A stretch of 64,000 bases of DNA, taken from positions 1 to 64,000 of the forward strand of contig QJNS01000151.1 in NCBI GenBank assembly GCA_004154925.1. Reading direction: 5' to 3'. The translations under genes and the position numbers were made by a program. The notes under the pieces were generated by a model that was given only the letters and a program-made list of their open reading frames with translations, was not told the DNA's origin and did no database searches. The DNA comes from Monosporascus cannonballus (taxonomy: Eukaryota; Ascomycota; Sordariomycetes; Xylariales). Below, piece after piece: positions 23,066 through 37,903 of the stretch (within the stretch, counting starts at the first letter, position 1; every line of letters begins with the position of its first letter).

Positions 23066-24444
23066 ATTATTAATATTAACGTTTTTTAACATAATATATT
23101 TTTTATAATCCGAAATTACGGTTTATAAAATTAAAAATTCTTTATAAAAAATTAAAATTAAATTAAATATTTTAATTATAATAAGATAAAATATAAGGTA
23201 ATATAATATAAGGTATTTAAAAAACCTTGTTAACATAATTAGAAATCTATATCTGAAAACTGATTTAAAAAATAAAAAATAGAAATAAATTTATTAATAT
23301 AATGCGGCTTAAATACGTACTAGGCCATTTATAGCGAAAATTTTAATAACAAATAGGTAAAGCTAGAAATTTAAGTAAATAAGTATTGAGAATATAATTA
23401 AAACCATTATAAAAATAATTATGTAAATATTAGAATTAAACAGAAAATATTTAACTCGAAACCGTTAATCGAGACGGTAAAATATATGCTATATATTGTT
23501 AACGACGAAAATATCTCGATTGCGAAAAATAAAAATAATATATTTATGGATAAATTACGTATATATATCACGCAAAATTAAATTTTCGAAATTATACCGG
23601 AAATAATAAAAATAATAAATAATAATAACAAAATTTTTAATTTATAACCTTACAAATATTTTATAATTAGCTAAAACAAAAAGTTAATTTAAAAAACAAT
23701 AATACTTACAAGAAAACGATATTATTATTATTAATAATATAATTATTAAATAAAAAAGAAGTTAATTTAACATATAATAAAATATAGTATTAAAACATTT
23801 TTATAGATTTGTATAAAAATAGGTATTAAGGAAAAAATTCGTTAATTTACGGAAGAATTTTAAAATAATAATCAAAATAATGCATAATAAAATATAATCG
23901 AAATTATAAAAAATAATTTGCGTAGTAAGAAAAAAGAGTTTAACAAAATTAAAAGCAATTAGTATAATTCGAAAAAGTAATATATCGGTATTAACGATAA
24001 ATATAATAATTTAATGCGTTAAATATCAAAATACAGATAAAATTCGATAAAATCGAAAAGAAATTTAAAACAATTACTTATAAAAAAGCTGCAAAATACC
24101 GAAATTTTTAAAAAAATTAAAAGAAATTCCTAAAAAAAGCTGTAAATATAACGAGAAAAACCGTTAATAATTTATTATTTTGGATATACGGATTGAAACG
24201 TATTAATATATTATAATAGTAAATTATGGAAATTTGGGCTCAAATTATATTGTATTAAATATAATTAAATAAACTTAAAGTATTAGAGAAATATAAATTA
24301 AAACCTTATATAACGACGAATATTAAAAGTTAAAAATTTGTTTATAATAACAGAAAAATTATATACAAAATTAATTATTTGGAGATTTTTATCTAAGAAC
24401 CATATTAAATAATTAATTTCGATATCGTTTTATTTAGAAATTAT

Positions 24445-24796
24445 TATTATAACCTAACAGGTTACGGTTTTTAAAAATAATTTATTATAGCCCAATAATA
24501 ACTGCGCGGTAAAGTAAATTACAAAATAAATAATTAATTTATTGATAATATACTCAAAAGTCGGATTATTAATTTATTAGTAATAGGCCAGTAAATCGAA
24601 TCAAAATATATTTGCTTACTATTTGTATAATTTAAATAATTTTAACTTATAATAATAATTCGTTATTTAAAATATTTTTAATATTATAAATCGTAATACA
24701 TTATTATATTTATTACGTGAAATTTTAGAATATTTTTATTAATATAAATCCGTACGATTAAGGTTTAATAATTAATCAATCTTTTTAGTTATTATA
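24445..24796 (+). repeat. 5' LTR of element B (type 1, 352 bp)
   Basis: Begins TATTATAACC (RIP-altered TGTTATGACC). It has only two copies of the internal 35-bp unit, which accounts exactly for the 35-bp shortfall against the 387-bp 3' LTR. Confidence 0.88.
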
Positions 24797-27700
24797 CGTT
24801 ATGAGTTTTTATTTAATAATACCGTTAAATTTTAAGCAATATCGCCGATATTATATCTATTAATAAATAGCTCGAACAGCTTATTTATTAAGATTCTGAT
24901 TACTCGAATACTAGAATAAAATTCGAAAAGGAAAAAAAAGCATTATTTTTTTCGCGAAAATGTTCTCCGACGCCTAAATGTTCTAAACGAACGTATTATC
25001 CAGCTTAAACAAGATAATAATAATTTTATAACGTTCTTTTAAGCTGCCTATAAGAAATTTAAGGAACTTTTCCCCCTAAAACCGGGAAATCCTTTTATGT
25101 AAGCCAGGTTATTTAGCTGAATTCTACTAAAAAATTGAAAAAAGTCCTTAAGTTTTTTAAGCCGGAATTTTTCGACGGAATTTCGACCAAGTTATAATTA
25201 TTTTTAACTTAATGTCGAATATATTTTAGAAGTTTTTTTATTCGACTTATTATATTTATTATACCAATAAAATTCGTAGTTAGACGATTTATCGGAAATA
25301 CAACTATTTAATTTAAATCCGCTATAAGGAAATACGCTACTTTACTACTTAAAAACGAATTCCAAAATAATATAAATTTATAACGATTATAAAGAATTCG
25401 AATAAATATGGATGAAGATTTTTGAAATAATAAACGAAAAAATAAAAGCTGAAATACAAATTTAATAATTATAATAAAAAAATTAATATCTAATTACAGT
25501 GGTACGCTAATTTAACTAGTCGCTAAGCTAAATTAGGAACAAAAGGTATTAATGGCCAAATTCTTCGACGGCCTAAAAAAGAAATACAGAAAAAACTTTT
25601 TAAATTTAATCGGCCTAAATATTTATCGGATTATATCGCGATAATAGTTAAGATCGACGATCGACAATACGCCTGGCGCATTAAAAGCACCCATAAAAAA
25701 TAATACCAAACTCCGATATACGGCTAATATCAGCGTTTTTCGACGCGGTAATACTTTTTACGGCACGGAACCAGAACCTATGGAACTAAGAGCTATTTAT
25801 AGGAAGGATTAGAACTAGATTAAATATTTTAATTATAACAAAATGGGATATAAGGCAACATGGTATAAGGCACCTAAGAAACCTCGTTAAAACGACTGAA
25901 AACTAGTACCTAAAAGATAATCCAGAAAAGATTAAAAGAACGAAAGTAAATCCATTAATATAATTTAACTTAAGACCATATCAGGTCCCCTATAACGAGA
26001 AATTCAATAAGAAATGCAAAAAACTAGAAAGCTGGCTTAATAAGTATTGTAAATATAATAAAAAACATTATGAAGATAATTATGCGAATATTAAAACTGG
26101 ATAGAAAAAACCTGTCTAAGAATTCCTAATCGATACGGCAAAATACATGCTAAACATTATCGACGATAAGAATATTCCGATTACGAAAAATGGAAATAAT
26201 ATATTTACGGACGAATTATCCGTATATACTATAAATATTTTGATTTTTTTAACCGTATCGAAAATCACAAAAACGATAAATAATAATATCGATATTTTCG
26301 ATCCATAACTCTAAAAGATATTTAGCAGCTAGCCGAAATAAAAAGCTAGCCCGAAAAAAAGCAGTACTTATAAAAAGATTTTTTTTTATTATTTTTAGTA
26401 ATATAATTATTAAACGAAAAAAGAGTTAATCCAGCGTATAATAAAAAACACTGCCAAAGAGCTATTATAAAATTTTATTTTTAATTGAAATTTATTATAA
26501 ACCTTTACGAAAGAAAAATTATTAAAGAAAAAATACGTTAATTTATAGAAAAGTTTTAAAACGATAATTAAAATAATGCATAATAAGATGCAGTTATAAG
26601 TATAAAAAACAATTTATTTGATAAAAAAAAAGAATTATAGCAAAATTAAAAGTAATTGATATACTTCGACGGAAACATACGCCGACAATAACGACAAATA
26701 TAAAAGATTAATGCGCTAAACACAAAAATATAGATAAGGCTCGATAAATTCGAACAAAAAATAAAAAAAAGTTATTTATAAAAAAGCCGCAGAATAACGA
26801 AACCCAAAGAAATTAAAAGGGATTTTTACGAAAGATTTTAAATACGACAATAAAAACCGTTAATAACCTTATTACCTTGGATATACGAATCGAAACGCAT
26901 TAATATATCGCAATAATAGATTACGAAACTCTGGGCGAAACTTATATTGTATGAGACGTAATTAATATGTTCAAATTATTATAGAAATATAAATTAAAAC
27001 CTTACATAATAACAAATACCGAAGATTAAAAATTCGCTTACGATAGTAAGAAAATTATACGCGAAATTAATTACTTCGAAATTTTTATCCAAAGACGATA
27101 CTAAACAATTAATTTCGATATCGTTCTATTAAGAAATTACAATATAATCTTAGAATTATTATAGATACGTTAATACGGAATCTTAATTGATAAAGGGATT
27201 AGCTAAATAAGGTTTACTTTACACCTTATGAATAGATAAAAAAGAAAAAATTAAAATCTGAATATTCAATCGATAATGGCGATAAATGTAAATATAAGAA
27301 TATAATAAAACCCTTACTACCTAAAGAGACAAGATATAAAAAAATAGGTATTAAAGAAAAATACGACATATCGTTATTATTATTAGGACGAAATTAAAGC
27401 AATTAAATAACTATCTAAAATAACAGCCTTAAAAGTTAGAAAATTTAATTAATATATTATTATAATATTATAAATACGAATAGCGTTTTAAAAAGAAACT
27501 TAATACGAAGATATCAGAATATAACGAATAGGATTATAAGATAATCCTTAAGAAAGAATTTTCGACGAAGTTTTATCTTATTTACAGCATTAACGAAAAC
27601 GAGCTGTGCATTTTCAAAAAAAATACTTGGAAAATCAGTTATAGAAAAAATAGATTCGATTTTCGAAGTTATTAGCAAGATACCTTATGTTTTTTGTACC

Positions 27701-30700
27701 CAAAAAAACGGAAAATTACGATTTATGGTTGATTATCGGCAACTGAACGATATTACTGTTAAAAATCGAATATTATTACCCCTAATTACAGAAATAAAAA
27801 ACCGATTTTACGGAATTAAATAGTTTATAATATTTAATTTTAAAAACGGATATAACCTTATTAGGATTAAAACAGAATACGAATGGAAAATAAGCTTTAA
27901 AACGAAATACGAATTATTTGAATATTTGTTTATATTAATAAGATTTACGAACGTACCAATAATTTTCTAACGGATGGTAAATTATATGCTGCGAAAATAT
28001 TTCGATATTTTTGTCGTTTGCTATCTCGACGATATTCTTATTTTTTCAGAAACGGAAAAAGCGTATATAAGATACGTTTATAAAGTTTTTTAAGCTTTAT
28101 AGAACGTAAGAGTACTTTTTAATATAAAAAAAGTTAGTTTTACGTATAGAAAATAGAATATCTGGGATTTATTATTACCTTAGGATATATTAGGATAAAT
28201 TCTAAGAAAATCGCTGCAATTATAAAATAATAGACGTTAAGGACGATTAAGGAGATACAGGCATTTCTTAGATTCGCCAACTATTATTGGTAGTTTATTC
28301 GAAACTTTAACAAAATAACTATACCCCTAATAAATTTTACTAAAAGAAAATTCAAATAAATGCCAGATACGGAAAAAGTATTTTAGGATATTAAGAATGC
28401 GATTACTAGCGAGCCAGTATTAATTATGTACGATTTAAATAGTTCCGTTAAACTAAAAACCGATATTTCAGATTATATATTAGATATAATAATCGGATAA
28501 TAAGATAATTAAGGTAAATTATACCTTATTATATTTTTTATATAAGTTAAAAGGAGCCGAACTTAATTACGGTATTCCAAATAAAGAATTTTTGGTTATT
28601 ATTATATTATTCCTAAAATTTAAGTATTTTTTAAGGAGAAATTTATATCAGATTAAAATTTATAGGGATTATTAAAATCTTATCCGATTTATTACGAGCA
28701 GAGAAATTTATAGGACGATAATTTCGTTATGCGAAAAAATTGACGAAATTCGATTTCGTTATTATTTATAAGACAAATTTAAAGAAAAATAAAGCAAATA
28801 TTTTAAGTAAATAACCGAACCTTAAAAGAAAATTGGTCAAAATTAGCTATATAATTTTCGATATTATTATAAAAAGATATTTACGCTTATAATAAATTAT
28901 GATGATTCGAATAGTACCTTTTAATATATATTAAAAGATTTAGCAATATAATAATGTTTTTCTAAAAACTAAAAAACGAATAAGATATAAATTTCAAAGA
29001 AATACCAGAAAATTTTAGTGCGAAAAATATATAAATATCAGTTATACGGATATCCAGAGGTGTATAAAACCTTAAAACGGCTTTAATATATATATTTCTT
29101 TCCTAAAATAAAATTAACGATATAAAAAATTATACGGTAATACGATATTTGCGCTAAAATAAAGATTCGACGATATAAGCCATACGGAGAATTATAGTTA
29201 TTATTAATTACAAAGCGATCATAGTATTTAATTACATTTGATTTTATTATTAAACTTTTTATATTAATAAATCCAGTTATAGAAATATATTACGATAGCA
29301 TTTTCGTAATCGTTGACGGACTTACGAAATTCTTTTATTTTTTACCATATTACGAGGATATAAACGCTAAATAAATATTACATATTTTTTTCAGGAATAT
29401 TTTTAATATATACGAATTATTAATAGAAATTATCTTAAATAAAGAATTAATATTTGCATTTAAGTTTTAATAAGGTCTTATGGTATAAATCGGCCTAAAT
29501 TACAAATTATTTCAAGTATTTAAACCTTAAACGGACGGATAAATAAAACGAACGAATTAACTTTTAAAAATTTACTTATGATATTACATTAATTACGAAC
29601 AAAATAATTAGGTTAAAAAGTTACTTATTACTTAATTAACTTATAATACGAACTATTACGAAAGCATTAAAACAATATTAATAAATACGAACTTTAATTT
29701 TATTTTAAAAGCTTATGAAAAAGTAAGTAATAATAATCTAATTAATATTAAAAACATTTTTATATTAAAATAGTTTTATTAATTATATCGAGAAATAAAA
29801 ACAAAATTAAAATTCGCACGAAATCAAATAAATAAATATTATAACCAAAAAAGATTAAAAGGATTAATTTTCGAAAATAGGAATATAATTTTTATATTAC
29901 TAAAAATATTTAAACAGAACGACCTAATAAAAATTCCATTTCAAATATATTAATTTATATAAAATCGCCAAAAACAATTTCAGAAAATAATTGTTAATCA
30001 GGATTTTTACCAAATGTTAAGTTTTATCGAAATTTTATATTTTTTTATTGGAATTAATCATAGATATAATTAAAATACATACGGCACAAAACGATATAAA
30101 AATAAAAAAAGAATAAATTTATAAGGCGGAAAACATTTTCGATATGCGAAAACAAAATGGACTTACCTAATACCTAATTAAGTAAAAAAAGCACCCGGAT
30201 TTCGAAAATACCTAAGAACCTATTAAGAACCTTATTGACGCCCAGCGTTTGTTCAAGAACTTTTACTAATAATAACGAAACTACCCGAAATAATAACATT
30301 CCAATCCATAAAATTTAAAAAGAGAAGTTCTTAATTTACTGCATTTTAATTAATAACGTCCACCTAATTTAAAACTTATATCTTAATTACAGATTTTGAT
30401 TTTAATTGCGCAAAATCGTTAAAATCGTCTAAAAACTAAAAAATACGATTAATAAATTTCGCACCTTAAGATTAATTATGCTAACGCTAACAACGTATAC
30501 GAGAAAAACGCGCAAAAGCTTCGGATAAAGATTTTTCGGCCCTTAATTTTCTTTTTTTTTTAATTTTTTCGACTTTGCAATATAACGATAAATTATAAAA
30601 ATAAGGACTTTTGTCCCGTTATATGTACGATTTCGACGAACATATTTTTTATAACGAAAAATCCCGTTTATTATTTGGCAATTAAGCTGCTAGGCAAAAT

Positions 30701-30881
30701 AAAAAAAAATAAAATATTACGTTAAAACGTTTAAGTTTAATTAAATAAGCCAGGATAAGTCGTTATTCGAATTTGCGGAAACGACATTTAAATATACCGG
30801 AAGACATATTAAGTAAATGCAAAAAGATTACCAAAAGAAGAAAAAATTTTTAAAAGGTAAATTTATAAAGAAAAAAGATCG

Positions 30882-31268
30882 TATTATAACCTAACGGGTC
30901 ACGGTTTCCAAAAACGGTTTGCTACGACCCAACCACAAGCGCGCGATAGGGCAGGTTACGTAATAAATTACCAACTTACTAGTAGTAAGCTAATAAGCTG
31001 GATTACCAACTTACTGGTAGTAAACCAATGAACTGGATTACTAATTTACTAATAATAAACCAATAAGCCGGATTAAAATATATACGCTTATTATTTCCAT
31101 AGTTTAAATAATTTCAGCTTATAATAATAATTCGTTACTTAAGGTACCCTTGGTATTACGAAACGTAATACGTTACTGTATTCATTGCTCAGATTTTTAC
31201 AATACTCCTGCTAACATAAACCCGTACGACTAAGGTTTAATAGTTGGTTAAACCCTCTGGCCGTCACA
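30882..31268 (+). repeat. 3' LTR of element B (type 1, 387 bp)
   Basis: Begins TATTATAACCTAACGG and ends GGCCGTCACA. It has three copies of the 35-bp unit (about 30,962-31,075) and is less RIP-altered than the 5' LTR. Confidence 0.9.
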
Positions 31269-34200
31269 ATTACGATATAATTTTAAAATTACCATGGATA
31301 CGTTAGTACGGAATCTTAATTAATGGAAGGATTGGCCAAATAAAGTTTATCGTATATCTTATTAGCAAATAAAAAAAAAATAAGATCCTAATATTTGATT
31401 AGAAATGGCGACGAATATAGGCATAAGGATATGACAGAAACCTTATTACCTAAAAGAATAAAATATAAGAAAAAATAGATATTAAAAAAAATACGACGTA
31501 TTATTATTATTATTAAAGCGAAATTAAAGCAATTAAATAACGATTTAAAATAGCAATCCTAAAAATCAGAAAGTTTAATTAATATATTATTATAATATTA
31601 TATATATAAACAGTTTTTTAGAAAAAAGCTTAATACGAAATTATTAAAATATAAAGAATAAGATTATGAAATAATTTTTAAGAAAAAATCCTTAACGAAA
31701 CTTTATCTTATTTATAACTTTAGCAAAAACGAATTACATACTTTTAAGAGATACTTGAAAGATCGGTTACAGAAAGGATAAATTCGATTTTCGAAATTAC
31801 CAGCAGAATACCTTATATTCTTTATACGAAAAAAAAACAGAAAATTACGATTTAAGGTTAATTATCGACAATTGAACGATATTATTGTTAAGGATCGAAT
31901 ACTATTATTTCTGATCATAAAATAAAAAACCGATTTTACGAAGCCAAAAAATTTATAATATTAGATTGTAAAAATAAATATAACCTTATTAGAATTAAGA
32001 AAGAATACGAATAGAAAATAGCCTTTAAAACAAAATACGGATTATTTAAATATTTAGTTACGTTAATAAGATTTACGAACATATTAATAACCTTTTAACA
32101 GATGATAAATTATGTATTACGAAAATATTTCGATATTTTCGTTATTTATTATTTCGATAATACTTTTATTTTTTTTTGAAATAAAAAAAGTATATATAAA
32201 ATACGTTTATACAGTTTTTTAAGCTTTATAAAACGTAAGGTTATTTATTAAGGCAGAAAAAAATTAGTTTTAAGTATAGGAAATAAAATCTCTGGGATAT
32301 ATTATTATTTTAGAATATATTAGAATAAATCCTGAAAAATCACTGCAGTTACAAAATAATAAACGCTAATAATAATAAAAAAAGTACAAATATTTCTTAG
32401 ATTCGCTAATTTTTATAAGAAATGTATTCGAAATTTCAACAAAATAATTATATCCTTAACGAACTTTATAAAAAAAAGATTAAATAGACGTTAAATACAA
32501 AAACAATATTTTAGAATGTTAAAAATATAATTATTGCCAAATTAATATTAATTATGTACGATTTAAACCACCTTATTAAATTAAAAACCGATATTTCGAA
32601 TTACGCGTTAAGCGCAATAATTGGAAAAAGAAATAATTAAGGTAAATTGTATTTTATTGTATTTTTTTATACAAATTAAAAAAAGCTAAGTTTAATTACG
32701 GCATTCTAAATAAAGAATTTATGGCCATTATTATAGCATTCCGAGAATTTAGGTATTTCTTAAAGGGAAATTTATATTAGATTCAGATTTATACCTATTA
32801 TTAAAGTTTTATCTGATTTATTATAACTAGGGAACTTACTGGACGATAATTTCGTTATATAGAAAAATTGGCGAATTTCGATTTCGTTATTATTTATAAA
32901 AAGGGATTAAAAAACAGCAAAGTACATGCCTTAAGTAACCGACTAAACGTTGAAGAAAAATTAGTTAAAATTAATTATATAATTTTTGATATCATTATAA
33001 AAAATATTTACGTTTGCGATAAAGTATGATAATTCGGGTAGTATCTTTTTATATATTAGAAAATTTAGCAATATAACGATAATCTCCTAGAAAATCAAAA
33101 AATAAATAAAATACAAATTCTAGAAAATTACCAAAAAGAGTTTAATATAAAAGATATACGAATATTAATTATATGGATATCCAGAGATTTATAAAATTTG
33201 AAAATAACTTTAACGCATATATTCCTTTTTGAAAATAAAGTTAACGGTACAAAGCAATCATACAGTAATACAATATTTGCGCTAAAACAAAAGCTCGACG
33301 ATATAAGTTATAAGGAAAATTACAGCCGTTATTAATCGTAAAACGACCATAATATTTAATTATATTCAATTTTATTAATAAATTTCTTATATCTGAAATT
33401 TTAAGTATAAAAATATATTATAATAGCATTTTCGTAATTGTTAACCGATTTACAAATATTTTCTGCTTGTTATTATATTATAACAATACAAACGACGAAT
33501 AAATAGTATAAATTTTTATCAGGTATAATTTTAACATATATAAGTTATTAATAAAAATTATCCTAAATAAAAGATCGATATTCGCACTAAAACTTTAGCA
33601 AACCTTATATTATAAACCGGATTAAATAACAAATTATCTAACGTATTTAAACCTTAAATAAATAAATAAATAAAACGAACAAAGCAAATTTTCGGAACTT
33701 CCTTATAATATTATATTAATTACTACCAGAATAATTAGGTTAAAAAGTTAGTTATTGTCTAATTAACTTAAACTATCAATTATTACAAAAATATCAAAAT
33801 AATACTTATAAACGTAAAATTCAGTTTTATTTCAAGGATTTACAAAAATGTACGCGATAATGGTCCAATTTATATCAAAATAATTCTCATATTTAAATAA
33901 TTCTAATAATTATACCAAAAAATAAAAATAAAAATAAAATTCGTACGCAATCAAATAAATAAATATTATAACCAAAACATTAAAAAGATCAATTTTCGAA
34001 AAAAAGGAAATAATTTTCTTCGTTATAAAAATATTTCAACAAAACGACTTAGCAAAAATACGATATTAAATATATCGGTTTATATAAAATCACTAAAAGA
34101 ATCTTAGAAAATAATTATTAATTAGAATTTGTATTAAAAATTAAACTTTCTCAAATTTTTTGAGTTTTTTTATTCGAATTAATAACGAATATAATCAAAG

Positions 34201-34389
34201 TATATATAGTATAAACGATATAAAAATAAAAAACGAACAAAAATATAAAATAAAAAGAATTTTTAATATACGAAAAATAAAACGGACTTACCTAATATCT
34301 AATTAAGTAAAAAAGCTATCCGGATTCCGAAAACACCTAGAAATCTGCCAAAAACCTTATTAACGTTTAACGCCTATTAAAAAACTTTT

Positions 34390-34860
34390 ACTAATAATAA
34401 CGAGCGCGTCCCAATTAACAGTTGACCAATTAATAGCCTGGATATCGAGCCAATCGGTCGCGGCCTACGTTAACGTAATAGCCGTAACGACAGTCTTTAA
34501 TTATTTCTGTTTTTTTAAACGTTCAAATTCTTTTATAATCTCCATACTTTGGATACCCCGACAAAATATCTCGATATTACGGTTATAAAAAAGATTTTTT
34601 TTTCGTTTTCGTAAACGACTTAAACGGCCAAATTATTTATTTAAACGTTATTAAGTTTTTAATAAGTTTTCTTTAATAGTATGCTTTTTTAATTTTAAAC
34701 ATTTTTATAACAAATTTATTATATTCAAATTGGAAAAGCCTTAAAAAAGTACAAAAACTCCCATATTTAATATAACGTACATATTTTCTCGAATTATAAT
34801 AAATCTTGCAAATTTTTTTCTTAAATTTGTAACGCAAATAGAGAAAATTCGATAACATAA
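34390..34860 (-). pseudogene. Antisense Cys-rich plus coiled-coil frame in element A
   Basis: On the - strand just before the 3' LTR, one frame reads a Cys/basic segment (KKICKIYYNSRKYVRYIKYG, about 34,815-34,756). A second frame reads SRLRKRKKNLFYNRNIEIF then CRGIQSMEIIKEFERLKKQK (about 34,615-34,510). Several Tyr stand where Cys would complete a zinc-cluster-like pattern, consistent with RIP. Related frames occur at the same place in E (about 45,300-45,540) and G (52,920-53,047). It is broken by stops and at least one frameshift. The function is unknown. Confidence 0.5.
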
Positions 34861-35039
34861 TAAAACTAAGGCGATCAATGCGTTCTAAAAAAATTAAAAC
34901 ATTGATGCGTTTACGAAAACGACGTTTTTTTAATACGATCTAATATAATAAATATAAAAAAAAGGAAGGCTATTTACTAAAAACCGATAAACGAATAATT
35001 TGATCTTTAAAGATAAAAATCTTGACAAAAAGGAAATCG

Positions 35040-35457
35040 TATTATAACCTAACGATTTTAGCCTTTTATAGATAGTCGGAGCCCCAAAAAAAATAAACCA
35101 CGATCACCGCTAAAAAATTACGTAACTGGCTTAATAAGCTCAAACGTTACCATTAATTTAGAGACAATAAGCGAATTGAATTACGGAGGGCTTAAAAAGG
35201 CTTAAAGGAACTTAATTAATTAAATATCTTTAAGCCAGTTAAAAATATTTTAAGCTAAAACGAAAATATATACGCTTATTATTTTCTATAATTTAAATAA
35301 TACTAGCTTATTATAATAATTCGTTACCTAAAGCACCTTTGGTTTTACAAAACGTAATACGTTACTATATCTATTACTTAGTTTTCTACGATACTTCTGC
35401 TAATATAAACTCGTACGACTAACGTTTAATAGTTGATTAAACTCTCTAGCCGTCATA
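35040..35457 (+). repeat. 3' LTR of element A (type 2, 418 bp)
   Basis: Begins TATTATAACCTAACGATTTT and ends CTAGCCGTCATA. It shares its right half with type 1 LTRs but has a different left half, matching LTRs of elements E and G. Confidence 0.85.
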
Positions 35458-37903
35458 TTCAATTATCGGTAATTAACTATAAATCGTAATTTCTCGTTCT
35501 TTTTCGATACGAAAAACATAAAATATCTCGTTAATATCTTCGAAGATCAAATCAATCCTTTTTGTAATCGATTTTCTAAATATTCTTTAAAAATGCGTAA
35601 CTCGTTGCCGCTAAAGTTATAAATAAAGTAAAAGATTATCGAAAATCTTTCTTTAAAAATTATCTTATAATTCTATTTATTATATTCTAATATTTTCGTA
35701 TCAAACTCCTTTTTGAAAAGTTGCTTATATCTATAATATTATAATAGCATATTGGTTAAATCTTTTAACTTTTAAGGCTGTTATTCTAAATCGTTATTCA
35801 GTTACTTTAATTTCGCCCTTATAATAACAGGAATACGTCGTATTTTTCTTTAATACCCATTTTTTCTTATATTTTATCCCTTTGGGTAATAAGATTTCTG
35901 TCGTATCTTTATACCTACATTCGTTACTATTTTCGATCGAATATTAAAATCCCAATTTTTTCTTTTCTTATCTGTTAATAACGTATAAGGCGAACCTTAC
36001 CTGGCCAATTCCTTTATTAATTAAAACTTTATATTAATATATTTATAGGTCTTTTAAGATCATATCGTAATTCCTAAATAAAAGGATATCAAAATTAATT
36101 ATTTAATATCGTCCTTAGATAAAAAGCTTGAAATAATCAATTTCGCATATGATTTCCTCGTTATCGTAAACAAATTCCTAATTTTTCACATTCGTTACTA
36201 TATAAGGTTTTAACTTATATCTCCGTAATAATCAAAACTTATTAATTATATTTGGTATAATATAATTCCCGCTCAAAGCCTCGTAATTTACCATTACGAG
36301 ATATTAATATGTTCCGATTCGTATATCCAAAATAATAAGGTTATTAACGGCTCTTATCGTCGCGTTTAAAGTCCTTCTTAAGAATTCTTTTTAATTCCTT
36401 TAAATTTTGTTATTTTACAACTTTTTTATAAGTAACCTTTTTCTTTTAACTTTTATTGAAATTTATCGAACCTTATTTATATTTCTGCATTTAACGCATT
36501 AAGCTACTATATCTGTCGTTATTGCCGCGTATTATTTCTTCGAATTATATCAATTGTTCTTAATTTTACTATAATCTTTCTCTCTATTAAGTAAAAAACT
36601 TTGTATAGTTTTAACTATATTTTATTATGCGTTAATTTAATTATCGTTTTTAAAGTTCGCTTATAAACTAACGTATTTCTTCTTTAATAATCTTTCTTTT
36701 ATAAAAGCCTATAATAAATATTAAATAAAAATTAAAAATTTATAATAACTTTCTAGTAATATTTTTCCATTATATACTGGATTAACATCTTTTCCGTTTA
36801 GTAATTACATTACTAATAATAACAAAAATGGTTTTCCTACGAACATTACTTTTTTTCGAGCCAGCTTTTTACTTTGACCAATTACTAAATATTTCCTAGG
36901 GCTATAAATCGAAAATATCGATACCATTATTTATCGTTTTTATTATTTCCTATTCGGTTTAAAAAATCGAATCCTACATAATATATAGGGGTAATTCGTC
37001 CATAAATATATTATTTTCATCTTTTATAGTCGGGATATGTTCGTCGTCGATAAAATATAGTATATATCCTGCCATATCGATCAGGGACTCCTGGACAAAC
37101 CTTTTTTATCTAATCTTAATATTCGCGTAATTATCCTTATAATATTTCTTATTATATTCGCGATACTTATTAATCCAACTTCCTAACTTTTTGCATTCTT
37201 TGCTAAACCTTTCGCCATAAGGGGCCTGGCACGTATTTAAGCCGAATTATATTAATAAATTTGCTTCGATTCTTTTGATTTTCTTTGGATTATCCTTTAA
37301 GTATTGGTTTTCAATTATTTTAACGGGTTTCTTAAGTACCTTGCATTATGTTGCCTTATGCTCCATCTTATTATAATTAAAGCATTTGGTTTAGCTTTAA
37401 TCCTTCCTATAAATAACCCTTAATTCTATAAGTTCTAGTTCTATGCCGTAAAAAGTGGTACCGCGTCGAAAAACGCTGGTATTAATCGTATATCGAGATT
37501 TGTTATCATTTTTTCTTTAATGCCTCTAATACGTTATACGTATTATCGATCGTTAATCTTAACTGCTATAACGATATAATCCGACAAATAATCAGGTCGA
37601 TCAAACTTAAAAAATTTCTTTTATATTTTTTAAACCGTACAAAAATTTAATTATTAATATTAATATCTTTAGTTTAACGTAAAAGCTAATTAAATTAACG
37701 TATTACTGTAACTAGATCATAATTATTTTTATCGTAATTATTAAATCTATATTTTGGCCTTTATTTTTTTATTTATTATTCCGAAAGCTTTCGTTAGTAT
37801 TTACTTAAATTATTCGTAATCGTTATAAATTCGTATTATTTTCGAATTTCGTTTTTTAATTAGTAAGATAACGTACTTTTCATAACGGGCTTAAACCAAA
37901 TAA

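Larger units (their letters stand above)
24445..31268 (+). mobile_element. Element B: Ty3/gypsy retrotransposon nested in element A
   Basis: 6,824 bp, inserted in A with target duplication ATTAC (31269-31273; left copy 24440-24444 is RIP-changed to ATTAT). Gag begins after the 5' LTR. The zinc knuckle near 25,835-25,880 has all Cys codons as Tyr. Reverse transcriptase runs about 27,680-28,100 and retains YLDD at 28022-28033. RNase H and integrase follow (integrase to about 29,700), then a chromodomain-like segment at about 30,118-30,268 (ENIFDMRKQNGL, and remnants of YLIKWK). The segment 30,270-30,881 differs from the equivalent part of A, E and G. Many stops make it non-functional. Confidence 0.9.
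14560..35457 (+). mobile_element. Ty3/gypsy element A, RIP-degraded and split by elements C and B
   Basis: Outer element running 14560-15838, 23071-24444 and 31274-35457, about 6.84 kb without its insertions. Gag and the zinc-knuckle region lie in the left pieces (knuckle near 23,185, Cys codons all Tyr). Reverse transcriptase, RNase H and integrase lie in the right piece. The RT catalytic box reads YFDN at 32150-32161 instead of Y-x-D-D. A chromodomain-like end occurs near 34,245-34,395. Continuity across both insertions is shown by their target duplications. Its two LTRs belong to different types (387 bp type 1 on the left, 418 bp type 2 on the right). The flanking 5-mers do not match (TGAAA versus TTCAA). 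Confidence 0.85.
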
